From contig NZ_LT629693.1 of assembly GCF_900099825.1 (NCBI RefSeq), positions 744,001-808,000 on the forward strand: a stretch of 64,000 nucleotides of DNA, in the 5' to 3' direction. The notes beneath the pieces are model-generated. The model made no database searches. It saw only the letters and a list, made by a program, of their open reading frames with translations, and was not told the origin of the DNA. The position numbers were made by a program, and so were the translations under genes. This document shows, in pieces, positions 1 to 8,437 of the stretch. The first letter of the stretch is position 1, and the number at the start of each line of letters is the position of its first letter. Source of the stretch: Bradyrhizobium ottawaense (GTDB lineage Bacteria > Pseudomonadota > Alphaproteobacteria > Rhizobiales > Xanthobacteraceae).

Positions 1-1096
1 GAGAAATGACACCATCGAACACGGGTGGCTTGCTCGACCGCTGAAAGCCGGCACGAGCGAGGGCCTCCGCAAGCGTTGCATCCGCCGCTTCATCGACCCG
101 CAGCGCCTCGGAAACGACCGCCACAGCCTGTTCGACAGGCGCCGGAATGCCCCCCGCCTTGCGAAGCCGATCATGATCGAGCCGGCCAAGAAACAGCGTC
201 CTGATCATGTTGCGCGGCTCGCGCCGCTGGATGAGTTTTGCAAATATCTGCATCTCGGTGCGGATCGCCGCATCGAATGACTGCGGCAGTCCCTCGCTGA
301 CGCAATCGAGAATGGCAAGCGGCGCCGGATAGTTTCCGAGTGTTTCGGCCAGAACGCTTTGGCGTTTCCGCTCGATGATTGAAGCTGCATCATCCAGATC
401 TACCGGTCGCCATCCGGGGCGGTCCCAGGGTTGCGACACCGACGCATGCGACAGCACCCATCGTTCCGCCGCCGCCACCTCTTCGCCGGCCGGCACGAGT
501 TGATCGACCACGCCGGCGGCGAGAGCCGCCTGCCCGGACAATCGCGCACCTTCCAACAGGACTGGGAGCGCCTTTTCAATTCCGGCCAGGCGGGGCAGCC
601 GTTGGGTTCCCCCGGCGCCCGGCAACAGCCCGACCAGCGACTCCGGCAAACCAAACGCAACCTTGGGGTCGTCGACCATGACCCGATGATGGGCCGCCAG
701 CGCCAGTTCGCCGCCGCCGCCCAGCGCGAGGCCGGAGATGGCAGCCACGACCGGTTTGCCCGCGGTTTCGATCGCACGCAGCGCCTGGCTGAGCGGAAAA
801 AAGTGGTCAAACGCCACGCGACCGCGGATCTCGGCCGGTGCGGCCATGATCATGTCGTAGGCCAGTCCCAACTCGGCGAGGTCGGCGCCGGCGCAGAATG
901 CCGATCGCTTTCCTGAACGGATCACCACACCCCTCACGTCGCTTCCGCGCAACCATTGGCTAAAGACGGAAAGTTCGGCGATGGCGGCGTTGGAGAACAC
1001 ATTCATCGGACGGCCGGGCATGTCGAAAACAAGATGCAGGATATTGCTTTCGGTGCGTTCCGCCCGGAATTGCTGCAACTTCCCCAGTTCGCTCAT
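1..1096 (-). CDS. FadB/FadJ-like enoyl-CoA hydratase (multifunctional beta-oxidation protein), 3' end outside window
   Basis: The reading frame stays open from the start at 1096 to the window edge, giving about 365 residues. The N-terminal half is a crotonase domain: FCAGADL supplies the oxyanion loop, and both glutamates of true hydratases are visible, in GGGGELAL and in FGLPESLVG followed by GAGGTQRLPR. The stretch after it, ending in NMIRTLF, is the linker typical of FadB/FadJ. I do not see the GxGxMG motif that normally follows, so the dehydrogenase part may be divergent or start later. ATG 1096 is chosen because GGAGA lies just upstream; ATG 1114 has no ribosome site. Divergent from the acyl-CoA dehydrogenase at 1306. 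Role inferred: hydration of enoyl-CoA intermediates. Confidence 0.8.
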   Translation of the reverse strand, partial: MSELGKLQQFRAERTESNILHLVFDMPGRPMNVFSNAAIAELSVFSQWLRGSDVRGVVIRSGKRSAFCAGADLAELGLAYDMIMAAPAEIRGRVAFDHFFPLSQALRAIETAGKPVVAAISGLALGGGGELALAAHHRVMVDDPKVAFGLPESLVGLLPGAGGTQRLPRLAGIEKALPVLLEGARLSGQAALAAGVVDQLVPAGEEVAAAERWVLSHASVSQPWDRPGWRPVDLDDAASIIERKRQSVLAETLGNYPAPLAILDCVSEGLPQSFDAAIRTEMQIFAKLIQRREPRNMIRTLFLGRLDHDRLRKAGGIPAPVEQAVAVVSEALRVDEAADATLAEALARAGFQRSSKPPVFDGVIS

Positions 1097-1135
1097 GACC
1101 GTCTCCGCTGCCATATTTAGCGCCTATAGCATATC

Positions 1136-1149
1136 GTATATCTGTGTAC
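1136..1149. promoter_or_regulatory. Putative MarR operator copy (GTATATCTGTGTAC)
   Basis: This 14-bp imperfect dyad matches the recurring GTACACWANCGTAC element, read on the other strand, at about 11 of 14 positions. It lies 40 bp upstream of the FadB-like start at 1096. Operator function is inferred from recurrence and position. Confidence 0.5.
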
Positions 1150-1268
1150 TAGTTTAAACGAGAGATCTCGCGGTTGCAGAAAATCCCTCGTTCGGCTGCC
1201 TGACTTGTCGACCGGTGAAGCAAAAAGCCCGCGGCACCAGCTTGCCTTTGACCATCACGAACCATATA

Positions 1269-1282
1269 GTACACTACCTAAC
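1269..1282. promoter_or_regulatory. Putative MarR operator copy, one strong half (GTACACTACCTAAC)
   Basis: The left half GTACACTA matches the recurring element and the right half is degenerate. It lies 24 bp before the acyl-CoA dehydrogenase start at 1306. Confidence 0.42.
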
Positions 1283-1305
1283 TAAATTGACGTGGACGGA
1301 TTTCG

Positions 1306-2478
1306 ATGATCGAGCGCACCATTTTCCGCGAGGAACATCATATTTTCCGGGAATCGGTCCGGCGTTTCGTCGATCGCGAGATCGTGCCGTTTCATGCGCA
1401 GTGGGAAAAGGACGGCATCGTGCCACGGGAACTGTGGCTCAAGGCCGGCGCCGAAGGCCTGCTCTGCTGTACCGTGCCCGAAGAATATGGCGGCATGGGC
1501 CTCGACTATCTCTTCGACGTTGTCGTGTTCGAGGAACTCTGGCGCTCCGGCGCGAGCGGCCCGGGATTTCTGATTCACACCGATCTGGTCGCGACCTATC
1601 TGCTTTCGTTCGGAACCGAAGCTCAGAAGCGGCAATGGCTGCCGAAGATGGTGTCGGGCGAAGCGATCGGCTCACTCGGCATGACGGAACCGCATGCCGG
1701 CAGCGACCTCAAGGCGATCCGAACCCGCGCGGTGCGTGATGGCGATGATTTCGTCATCAACGGCCAGAAGGTTTTCATCTCCAACGGCCAACTCTGCGAT
1801 TTCGTCGTGCTGGCAACCAAGACCGACGGCAGCGCCGGCGCCAAGGGCGTGACGCTGTTCATCGTCGAGAGTAACCGGCCGGGATTTCAGCGCGGACGAA
1901 ACCTCGAAAAGATCGGGATGAAGGCGCAGGATACCTCCGAGCTGTTCTTCGAGGACATCCGCATTCCCGCTACCAATATGCTTGGACAGGAAGGCAAGGG
2001 TTTCGCGCTGATGATGACCAAGCTGTCGCAGGAACGGCTCGCCCAGGCGATCCGGTCGGCGACCGTCGTCGAAACCGTCCTCGATTGGACCGTCGCGTAT
2101 ACGTCGGACCGAAGCGTGTTCGGCCAGAAGCTCGCGAACTTCCAGAATACGCAGTTCAAGCTCGCCGACCTGAAGACCAAGGCGACGGTCGCGCGCGTCT
2201 TTACCGATCGATGCATTTCGCTCTTCATGGAAGGAAAGCTCGATCCGGTCGACGCGGCGATGGCCAAGATGTTCACTTCCGAACTTCACTGCGAAGCGGT
2301 CGATGAATGCCTGCAGTTGTTCGGCGGCTGGGGCTATATGTCGGAATACCCGATCGCGCGCGCCTATGTCGACGCCAGGATCGTCAAGATCGCGGGCGGA
2401 TCCATCGAGATCATGAAGACCATCATCGCCCGCCAGATGTTCGCGCAATGCGGCTTCGCTCTGGCCAAGAGCGGCTGA
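1306..2478 (+). CDS. Acyl-CoA dehydrogenase
   Basis: This 390-residue FAD enzyme would introduce a 2,3-double bond into an acyl-CoA. The FAD/substrate motif LGMTEPHAGSD is at 124-134, and the C-terminal domain contains LFGGWGYMSEYPI. The residue usually occupied by the MCAD-type catalytic glutamate is glycine (IAGGSIEIM). The glutamate in KLSQERL (E243) matches the catalytic position of long-chain and isovaleryl-CoA dehydrogenases, so the protein belongs to that group. It heads a run of same-strand genes: BadH-like SDR, BadI-like crotonase, cleavage enzyme and a second dehydrogenase. A putative operator lies just upstream. Substrate unknown; a cyclic or branched acyl-CoA is plausible from context. 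Confidence 0.9.
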   Translation: MIERTIFREEHHIFRESVRRFVDREIVPFHAQWEKDGIVPRELWLKAGAEGLLCCTVPEEYGGMGLDYLFDVVVFEELWRSGASGPGFLIHTDLVATYLLSFGTEAQKRQWLPKMVSGEAIGSLGMTEPHAGSDLKAIRTRAVRDGDDFVINGQKVFISNGQLCDFVVLATKTDGSAGAKGVTLFIVESNRPGFQRGRNLEKIGMKAQDTSELFFEDIRIPATNMLGQEGKGFALMMTKLSQERLAQAIRSATVVETVLDWTVAYTSDRSVFGQKLANFQNTQFKLADLKTKATVARVFTDRCISLFMEGKLDPVDAAMAKMFTSELHCEAVDECLQLFGGWGYMSEYPIARAYVDARIVKIAGGSIEIMKTIIARQMFAQCGFALAKSG

Positions 2479-2575
2479 TTGCACACAGCCGGCGGACGCC
2501 AACGGATCCCGCCGGGGAAAACAGACGACCAACAAAACAGACGACCCAAGCGTCGCAAACCACGGGAGTGAAATC

Positions 2576-3334
2576 TTGAGAGGCTTATCAGGCAAGGTAG
2601 CGATCGTTACCGGCGGCGGCCAGGGCATCGGGCGCGCCATCACCCTGCGGCTCGCGGAAGAAGGCTGCAAGGTCGCGATTTTCGACATCAATCCCGACGC
2701 AGGACATGAGACGGCGAAACTGGCGCCGCAGTCGGCGATCACAACCTATACCGTCGATGTCGGCGACCGGGCCTCGGTGGATCGCGCGGTCACGCGGGTC
2801 GAGGCCGAACTCGGCCCAACCTGGGTTCTCGTCAACAATGCCGGCTGGGATCGGCCGATGCCGTTCCTGAAGACTGACAAGGACCTCTGGGACAAGATCA
2901 TTCGCATCAATCTGTATGGTCCGCTCAACACCCATCACGCCATCGCACCGCTGATGGTGGAACATGGCGGCGGCCGCATCATCAACATCGCATCCGATGC
3001 CGCCCGCGTCGGCACCAGCGACGAGGCGGTCTACTCGGCTTGCAAGGGCGGGCTTATCTCCTTTACCAAATCAATCGCCCGCGAACTCGCGCGGAAGAAT
3101 GTACTCCTGAACGCGGTGTGTCCGGGTCCCACCAATACGCCGATGATGGCGGCGGTGCTGGGCGAAGGCGAACAGGCCGTGAAATGGAAGGACGCGATGG
3201 TGCGCGGTATTCCCCTGAAGCGAATGGGCGAGCCCGACGACTATGCCGGGATTATCGCTTTGCTTGCGTCGGACGACGGGAAATTCATTACCGGACAGGC
3301 CATCTCGGTCTCCGGCGGCATGAACATGATCTAG
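2576..3334 (+). CDS. BadH-like 3-hydroxyacyl-CoA dehydrogenase (SDR)
   Basis: A 252-residue classical SDR: nucleotide motif TGGGQGIG near 12-19, NNAGWD near 87-92, catalytic S140, Y153 and K157 (YSACK). The combination NNAGWD with NIASDAARVG closely resembles BadH, the 2-hydroxycyclohexanecarboxyl-CoA dehydrogenase of Rhodopseudomonas palustris. It probably oxidises a ring hydroxyl to the ketone with NAD. The start is TTG at 2576, supported by GGGAGTG upstream. It is followed 16 bp later by a BadI-like gene, the same partner as in the known pathway, which strengthens the assignment. The exact ring substrate is inferred. Confidence 0.85.
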   Translation: MRGLSGKVAIVTGGGQGIGRAITLRLAEEGCKVAIFDINPDAGHETAKLAPQSAITTYTVDVGDRASVDRAVTRVEAELGPTWVLVNNAGWDRPMPFLKTDKDLWDKIIRINLYGPLNTHHAIAPLMVEHGGGRIINIASDAARVGTSDEAVYSACKGGLISFTKSIARELARKNVLLNAVCPGPTNTPMMAAVLGEGEQAVKWKDAMVRGIPLKRMGEPDDYAGIIALLASDDGKFITGQAISVSGGMNMI

Positions 3335-3350
3335 CAGATGTGAGGACAAT

Positions 3351-4148
3351 ATGATGTTCGACCCGACCAAATTCACCGATGTAATTTACGAAGTCCGCGA
3401 TCGTGCCGCCTGGATCATCATCAATCGTCCCAAGGTCTATAATGCCTTTCGCGGTCAGACGCTTGAGGAACTAATTCAGGCGTTCCAGATTGCCGCGAAC
3501 GACCGCCAGGTCGCGAGCATTGTGCTGACTGGCGCAGGCGACAAGGCTTTTTGCACCGGCGGCGACCAGTCGGCGCACGAGGGACAATATGACGGCCGCG
3601 GCGTCGTCGGACTGCCGATCGACGAGTTGCAGGGCCTGATCCGCGACGTTCCCAAGCCCGTCATCGCGCGCGTCAACGGCTTCGCCATCGGCGGCGGCAA
3701 TGTGCTGGCAACGCTGTGCGATCTGACGATCGCCGCCGACACAGCTCAATTCGGACAGGTCGGCCCAAAGGTCGGTTCTGTCGATGCGGGCTGGGGCACC
3801 GCCTTGCTGGCGCGCCATGTCGGCGACAAGAAGGCGCGCGAAATCTGGTTCATCAACGACCGCTACACCGCCGAACAGGCGCGTGAAATGGGCCTCGTCA
3901 ACAAGGTCGTTCCGGCTACCGAACTCGATGCGGCCGTCAAGGACTGGACCGACAAGCTTGCGCAGCGGTCACCGACCGCGATCGCGCTGGCGAAGCGTTC
4001 CTTCAACGCCGACACCGACAACATTCGCGGTATCAGCAACCTCGCGCTTCATGCCGTGAAGCTGTTCTACGATACCGCGGAATCGAAGGAAGGCGTCGCG
4101 GCCTTCAACGAGAAGCGGACGCCGGACTTCCACAAGTTCACGTCCTGA
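3351..4148 (+). CDS. BadI-like 2-ketocyclohexanecarboxyl-CoA hydrolase (ring opening)
   Basis: A 265-residue crotonase of the MenB/BadI branch. CTGGDQS, YDGRGVVGLP, GFAIGGGNVLATLCD and GQVGPKVGSVD match the BadI pattern far better than ordinary enoyl-CoA hydratases. BadI adds water to a cyclic beta-keto-acyl-CoA and cleaves the ring, giving pimelyl-CoA from 2-ketocyclohexanecarboxyl-CoA. It lies directly after the BadH-like dehydrogenase, so dehydrogenation followed by hydrolytic ring cleavage is the likely joint job. SD AGGACA precedes ATG 3351. A substituted or differently sized ring cannot be excluded. Confidence 0.85.
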   Translation: MMFDPTKFTDVIYEVRDRAAWIIINRPKVYNAFRGQTLEELIQAFQIAANDRQVASIVLTGAGDKAFCTGGDQSAHEGQYDGRGVVGLPIDELQGLIRDVPKPVIARVNGFAIGGGNVLATLCDLTIAADTAQFGQVGPKVGSVDAGWGTALLARHVGDKKAREIWFINDRYTAEQAREMGLVNKVVPATELDAAVKDWTDKLAQRSPTAIALAKRSFNADTDNIRGISNLALHAVKLFYDTAESKEGVAAFNEKRTPDFHKFTS

Positions 4149-4187
4149 GTTCACGATTCGACAGTGAACGCCTCGCCCCTCGCATTC

Positions 4188-4212
4188 GCCGATGCCCTCT
4201 TCGGGCATCGGC
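4188..4212. other. Perfect 10-bp hairpin in the badI-like/cleavage-enzyme gap
   Basis: Arms GCCGATGCCC and GGGCATCGGC enclose the 5-nt loop TCTTC. No T-run follows, so it is not a standard intrinsic terminator. It could be an attenuating or mRNA-processing hairpin within the operon. Confidence 0.45.
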
Positions 4213-4239
4213 TGATCACGCTGTGCAAAGGAAAACACC

Positions 4240-5169
4240 GTGCCGGCACGTAAGGTCATCATCTCCTGCGCAATCACGGGCTCGATCCACACCCCCTCGA
4301 TGTCACCTCACCTCCCGGTGACGGCAGCGGAGATCGCCGAATCCGCTCTCGGTGCCGCCGAAGCCGGCGCTGCGATCGTGCATCTTCACGCCCGCAATCC
4401 GCAGGACGGCCGGCCGGACCAGTCTCCGGAAGCCTTCGAACCGTTTCTTCGCGTCATCAAGCAGCGATCCGACGTGGTCGTGAACCTGACGACCGGCGGC
4501 TCCCCCTATATGACCGTCGAGGAGCGGATCAAGCCCGCGGCGGTTTGGAAGCCGGAGGTCGCCAGCCTGAACATGGGGTCGATGAACTTCGGCCTGTTCC
4601 CGATGCTCAAGCGATACAAGCAATTCAAGCACGACTGGGAGCCGGCGATGCTGGAAGGCTCCCACGATCTCGTCTTCCGGAATTCCTTCAAGGACATCCG
4701 CTACGCCCTGGAAACGCTCAACTCGACCGGCGCGCGCTACGAGTTCGAGTGCTACGACACCAGTCACCTTTACAATCTGCATTACTTCTGGACCGAAGGT
4801 CTGGTGAAGGCCCCGTTGTTCATCCAGACCGTGTTCGGCCTGTTGGGTGGCATCGGCGCACACCCGGAAGACGTCATGCACATGAAGCGGACCGCCGATC
4901 GCCTGTTCGGCGACAATTATCGCTGGTCGGTGCTGGGCGCCGGCCGCGCGCAAATGCCGGTCGCGGCGATCGCGGCGGCCGTCGGCGGCAATGTGCGGGT
5001 CGGCCTGGAAGACAGCCTCTGGATCGGCGCCGGCCAACTCGCGGCATCCAATGCCGACCAGGTGACGCAGGTTCGAAAGATCATCGAAGGACTGGGGCTG
5101 GATGTGGCGACGGCCGACGAGGCGCGCGAAATCCTCGAACTCAAGGGCGGCGACAAGGTCGCGTTCTAA
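4240..5169 (+). CDS. Beta-keto acid cleavage enzyme (BKACE, DUF849 family)
   Basis: A 309-residue TIM-barrel protein of the 3-keto-5-aminohexanoate cleavage family. Family members condense a beta-keto acid with acetyl-CoA and release acetoacetate plus a new CoA ester. Zinc-ligand motif HLHARNP is near 50-56, and the GAGRAQMP and GLEDSLW stretches near the C-terminal barrel end are typical. The start is GTG at 4240, preceded by AAGGA. Its position between the ring-cleaving gene and another acyl-CoA dehydrogenase suggests a role on a keto acid from the same pathway. The actual substrate cannot be read from sequence. Confidence 0.85.
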   Translation: MPARKVIISCAITGSIHTPSMSPHLPVTAAEIAESALGAAEAGAAIVHLHARNPQDGRPDQSPEAFEPFLRVIKQRSDVVVNLTTGGSPYMTVEERIKPAAVWKPEVASLNMGSMNFGLFPMLKRYKQFKHDWEPAMLEGSHDLVFRNSFKDIRYALETLNSTGARYEFECYDTSHLYNLHYFWTEGLVKAPLFIQTVFGLLGGIGAHPEDVMHMKRTADRLFGDNYRWSVLGAGRAQMPVAAIAAAVGGNVRVGLEDSLWIGAGQLAASNADQVTQVRKIIEGLGLDVATADEAREILELKGGDKVAF

Positions 5170-5231
5170 ACCCTGATCGATCCGAACGATGCGGCGGCCG
5201 GACCGCCAACACCAATACACGGGAGGCCTCG

Positions 5232-6377
5232 ATGCTACCCCATCGCAGGGTTTACAACGAAGAGCACGACCAGTTCCGGGAAACCGTGCGGCGTTTCGCA
5301 GCGTCGAAGATCGCGCCTGATTTCGCACGATGGGAAGAAGCCGGCATCGTCGACAGGAAGCTGTGGGGCGCCGGAGGTGCAGCCGGCCTGCTGTGCCCGC
5401 AGGTACCCGAGGAATTCGGCGGCGCCGGCGGCGACTTCCGGCACAATGCCGTCGTGATCGAGGAACTCAGTTATTCCGGCTTCGCCGGCCCTGCCACCGA
5501 CTTCTCCGTGCACAACGATGTCTGCTGCGGCTATCTGCTCAGTTATGGAACCCCCGAACAGAAGAAAAAATGGCTGCCGCGCATGGTGTCGGGCGAAACC
5601 GTCTGCGCCATCGCGATGACCGAACCCGGCACCGGCAGCGACCTTCAGGGCATTCGCACCCGCGCCGTGCGCGAGGGCGACGAGTTCGTGATATCGGGCC
5701 AGAAGACCTTCATTTCCAATGGGCAGATGTGCGATCTCGTTATCGTCGTGGTTCGAACCGCGCCGGAAGGCGGCTCGCGGGGCATGAGCCTGGTTCTGGT
5801 CGAGACCGACCGGCCCGGCTTCCGCCACGGCCGTAACCTTGAAAAACTCGGGCATCTCTCCGCGGATACTTCCGAACTGTTCTTCGATGCCGTGCGCGTC
5901 CCCGTCAGCAATCTGCTGGGCGCGGAAGGCGGCGCGATGGGCGCGCTGATGAGCGAACTGCCGCAGGAACGCCTGACCATTGCACTGCATTCGATCGCCG
6001 CCGCACAGAAGGCGTTCGATCTTGCCAAGGACTACGTCCAGCAGCGCAGCGCCTTTGGATCGCCGATCGGCAACTTCCAGAATACAAGGTTCAAACTGGC
6101 CGACCTGAAATCCGATCTCGCGGTTGGCTGGGCCTATGCCGACCAGTGCCTGCATGACCATCTCAAGCACGAACTGACGACCTACGCGGCGTCAACCGCA
6201 AAACTCTGGATCACCGAAATGCATGGCCGGCTCGTAGACCAATGCCTGCAATTCTTCGGCGGCTACGGTTTCATGCGCGAATATGAGATCTGTCGTCTCT
6301 ACGCCGACGCGCGGGTGCTGCGGATCTACGGCGGCACCTCGGAAATCATGCGCGAACTGATTTCACGCAACCTTTGA
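5232..6377 (+). CDS. Acyl-CoA dehydrogenase
   Basis: A 381-residue paralogue of the dehydrogenase at 1306, with AMTEPGTGSD for flavin and substrate binding and FFGGYGFMREYEI in the C-terminal domain. The catalytic base is probably the glutamate of ELPQERL, as in long-chain type dehydrogenases, because the MCAD position is glycine in IYGGTSEIM. The frame is open far upstream, but ATG 5232 behind GGGAGGCCTCG begins the normal N-terminus. Last gene of the rightward run; it ends 6 bp before the convergent dehydrogenase at 6384. Two paralogues in one operon may handle successive chain lengths or form a hetero-oligomer; that is inference. Confidence 0.9.
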   Translation: MLPHRRVYNEEHDQFRETVRRFAASKIAPDFARWEEAGIVDRKLWGAGGAAGLLCPQVPEEFGGAGGDFRHNAVVIEELSYSGFAGPATDFSVHNDVCCGYLLSYGTPEQKKKWLPRMVSGETVCAIAMTEPGTGSDLQGIRTRAVREGDEFVISGQKTFISNGQMCDLVIVVVRTAPEGGSRGMSLVLVETDRPGFRHGRNLEKLGHLSADTSELFFDAVRVPVSNLLGAEGGAMGALMSELPQERLTIALHSIAAAQKAFDLAKDYVQQRSAFGSPIGNFQNTRFKLADLKSDLAVGWAYADQCLHDHLKHELTTYAASTAKLWITEMHGRLVDQCLQFFGGYGFMREYEICRLYADARVLRIYGGTSEIMRELISRNL

Positions 6378-6383
6378 GTTTTC

Positions 6384-7565
6384 CTAGTAGCTCTTCGGCA
6401 GCTCCAGCACCTTTTCGGCGATGAAACTGAGGATCAGCTGCTCGGTAATCGGCGCGAGCCGTGTGATCGACACTTCGCGGAACAGACGCTCGACATGATA
6501 CTCCTTGGCGTAGCCAAAGCCGCCGTGGGTCATGATCGCCTGCCACGCGGCATCGTGACCGGCGCGGGCGCCGAGGAATTTGGCGGCGTTGGCTTCGGCG
6601 CCACAGGGTTTGTCGTGATCGTAGAGCCACGCGGCGCGCATCGCCATCTGCCAGGCTGACTCCAGATACATCCAGTTTTCCGCCAACGGATGCTGGATGC
6701 CCTGATTCTGCCCGATCGGCCGGTCGAACACCACGCGCTCGCGCGCATATTTCGCCGCCCGCCGCAGCGCATCCTGGCCAATCCCGATCGCTTCGACGGC
6801 GATCAGGATGCGCTCGGGATTCAGGCTGTGCAGGATGTAGGAGAAGCCCTTGCCCTCCTCGCCGATTCGATCCGAATCCGGAATGAACAGGCCGTCGATG
6901 AAGATGGCATTGGAATCGACCGCCTTGCGGCCCATTTTTGGAATTCTGTGAACATCGATCTTCGATCGGTCGAGATCTGTGTAGAAGATCGTGATGCCGT
7001 CGGTCGGCCGCGCACAATCCTCGTATTTGGTGGTCCGGGTCAGGAGCATGATCTTGTTGGCGACCTGCGCGGTCGAGGTCCAGACCTTCTGGCCGTGCAC
7101 GAGGTAGCCGCCAGGAACCTTCTGCGCGAAGGTCTTGATACGGGTGGTGTTGAGCCCGGCATCCGGCTCGGTGAAACCGAAGCAGCATTGGTCTTCGCCG
7201 GCGACCAACCGCGGCACCCAGCGGGCTTTTTGCTCCGGCGTGCCCTTCACCACAATCGGATGCGGCCCGAACAGATTGATGTGCACCGCCGAGGTTGCGG
7301 ACATTCCGCCGCCGTGGCTTGCGACTTCATGCATCATGACCGCGGCCTCGGTCACGCCGAGGCCGGAGCCGCCATACTCTTCGGGCATCGTGATGCCGAG
7401 CCAGCCAGCCTCGGCCATCGCGCGATGAAACTCGAACGGAAACTTGCCGTCATCATCACGCGCCAGCCAGTAGTCATCGCCGAAGCGGGTGACGACCGCG
7501 CGCACGCCTTCGCGAATTGCTGCGTGGTCGTCTGCCGGCTCGAACTCGTTGGTCAATGCACTCAT
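6384..7565 (-). CDS. Acyl-CoA dehydrogenase
   Basis: A 393-residue acyl-CoA dehydrogenase of a different branch from the two upstream paralogues. GFTEPDAGLNTTRIKT is the FAD/substrate loop, SLNPERI supplies the probable catalytic glutamate, and THGGFGYAKEYHVER is the C-terminal signature. It ends in PKSY. It overlaps the CitE-like gene by 4 bp (ATGA), so it is the last gene of the leftward MaoC, CitE-like, dehydrogenase operon. Expected reaction: FAD-dependent alpha,beta-dehydrogenation of an acyl-CoA passing electrons to ETF. Confidence 0.9.
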   Translation of the reverse strand: MSALTNEFEPADDHAAIREGVRAVVTRFGDDYWLARDDDGKFPFEFHRAMAEAGWLGITMPEEYGGSGLGVTEAAVMMHEVASHGGGMSATSAVHINLFGPHPIVVKGTPEQKARWVPRLVAGEDQCCFGFTEPDAGLNTTRIKTFAQKVPGGYLVHGQKVWTSTAQVANKIMLLTRTTKYEDCARPTDGITIFYTDLDRSKIDVHRIPKMGRKAVDSNAIFIDGLFIPDSDRIGEEGKGFSYILHSLNPERILIAVEAIGIGQDALRRAAKYARERVVFDRPIGQNQGIQHPLAENWMYLESAWQMAMRAAWLYDHDKPCGAEANAAKFLGARAGHDAAWQAIMTHGGFGYAKEYHVERLFREVSITRLAPITEQLILSFIAEKVLELPKSY

Positions 7566-8437
7566 GTGCAGTCCTCCCCGGCCGAGGCGAGCGCGCGTTT
7601 CGCCGCGATCAAATGCGGCATGTCATACATTTTGCCGTCGATTCCGAGCGTCCCCGCCTCGGGTTGGGCTGCGAACGCCGCCACCACGCGGCGCGCATGG
7701 GCCAGATCGGCGTCGGACGGCGTAAAGCATTCATTGATCGTCGCAACCTGATTGGGGTGAATGGCGATCCGCCCGACAAAACCGTCGCGGCGCGCGATCC
7801 GGCAGCTTGCCGCCAGCCCCTCCTGATCCTTGAAGTCGCCATACAGCGTATCGAGCGCCATGACGCCGGCTGCGCCCGCTGCAAACAAGCATTGCGCCCG
7901 CGCCACCTGATAGGGAAATGTCCAGCTGCCGTCGGCTTCCTTGTTGGAAAGTGCGCCAAGCGCCGCGCCGAGATCCTCCGCACCCCACGTCATGGCGATG
8001 AGGCGACGGTTCGGGGTTGCATAGCTGGCAAAGCCGATCATCGCGGCCGGCGTCTCGGTTGCGACCACCAGCAGCTTTACATGACCCGGTGTGACCCCGG
8101 CAGCGACCTCCAGTACATCGACGTAATTCGAAATCAGCTCGATGTCCGCCATACCGCTGGCCTTTGGAATCAAGATGCCATCGAGGCCGGGGCGGACAAT
8201 GGCGGCGAGGTCGCCAAGCGTCAGACCGCTACCAAGCGGATTGATGCGCACCAGGAACGCCCAATCGCGCGGTGGACCGCTCAGCAAAGCCTTTACCATC
8301 TCGCGCGCCAGCGCCTTGCGCGGCGGCGCAACGGAATCCTCGAGATCGAGAATCAGCGCATCGGCGCCGATGGCTGACGCTTTTGCGAATTTGTGTTCGC
8401 TGTCGGCAGGCACAAACAGAAGGGAGCGTAACTTCAT
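7562..8437 (-). CDS. CitE-like HpcH/HpaI family lyase
   Basis: A 291-residue TIM-barrel protein of the malyl-CoA/citramalyl-CoA/citryl-CoA lyase group. LRSLLFVPADSE opens the protein, ALILDLEDSVAP and TWGAEDLGAALG carry acidic metal ligands, and IAIHPNQV is a family signature. Known relatives cleave or form beta-hydroxyacyl-CoA thioesters using Mg2+. ATG 8437 overlaps the MaoC stop by 4 bp, which decides the start over an upstream TTG. Pairing with a MaoC hydratase recalls mesaconyl-CoA hydratase/beta-methylmalyl-CoA lyase pairs, but the substrate is inferred. Confidence 0.8.
   Translation of the reverse strand: MKLRSLLFVPADSEHKFAKASAIGADALILDLEDSVAPPRKALAREMVKALLSGPPRDWAFLVRINPLGSGLTLGDLAAIVRPGLDGILIPKASGMADIELISNYVDVLEVAAGVTPGHVKLLVVATETPAAMIGFASYATPNRRLIAMTWGAEDLGAALGALSNKEADGSWTFPYQVARAQCLFAAGAAGVMALDTLYGDFKDQEGLAASCRIARRDGFVGRIAIHPNQVATINECFTPSDADLAHARRVVAAFAAQPEAGTLGIDGKMYDMPHLIAAKRALASAGEDCT

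Noticed and set aside
1672..2742. 356-codon minus-strand frame opposite the first acyl-CoA dehydrogenase
   Set aside because: It is antisense to a well-recognised gene and has no family features; high GC gives long open antisense frames.
4188..4212. Intrinsic terminator after the badI-like gene
   Set aside because: The stem is perfect but no T-run follows on either strand, so it is listed only as a hairpin.
4545..5231. Long N-terminal extension of the acyl-CoA dehydrogenase frame
   Set aside because: It overlaps the cleavage-enzyme gene in another phase and has arginine-rich shadow composition. A clear ribosome site marks ATG 5232.
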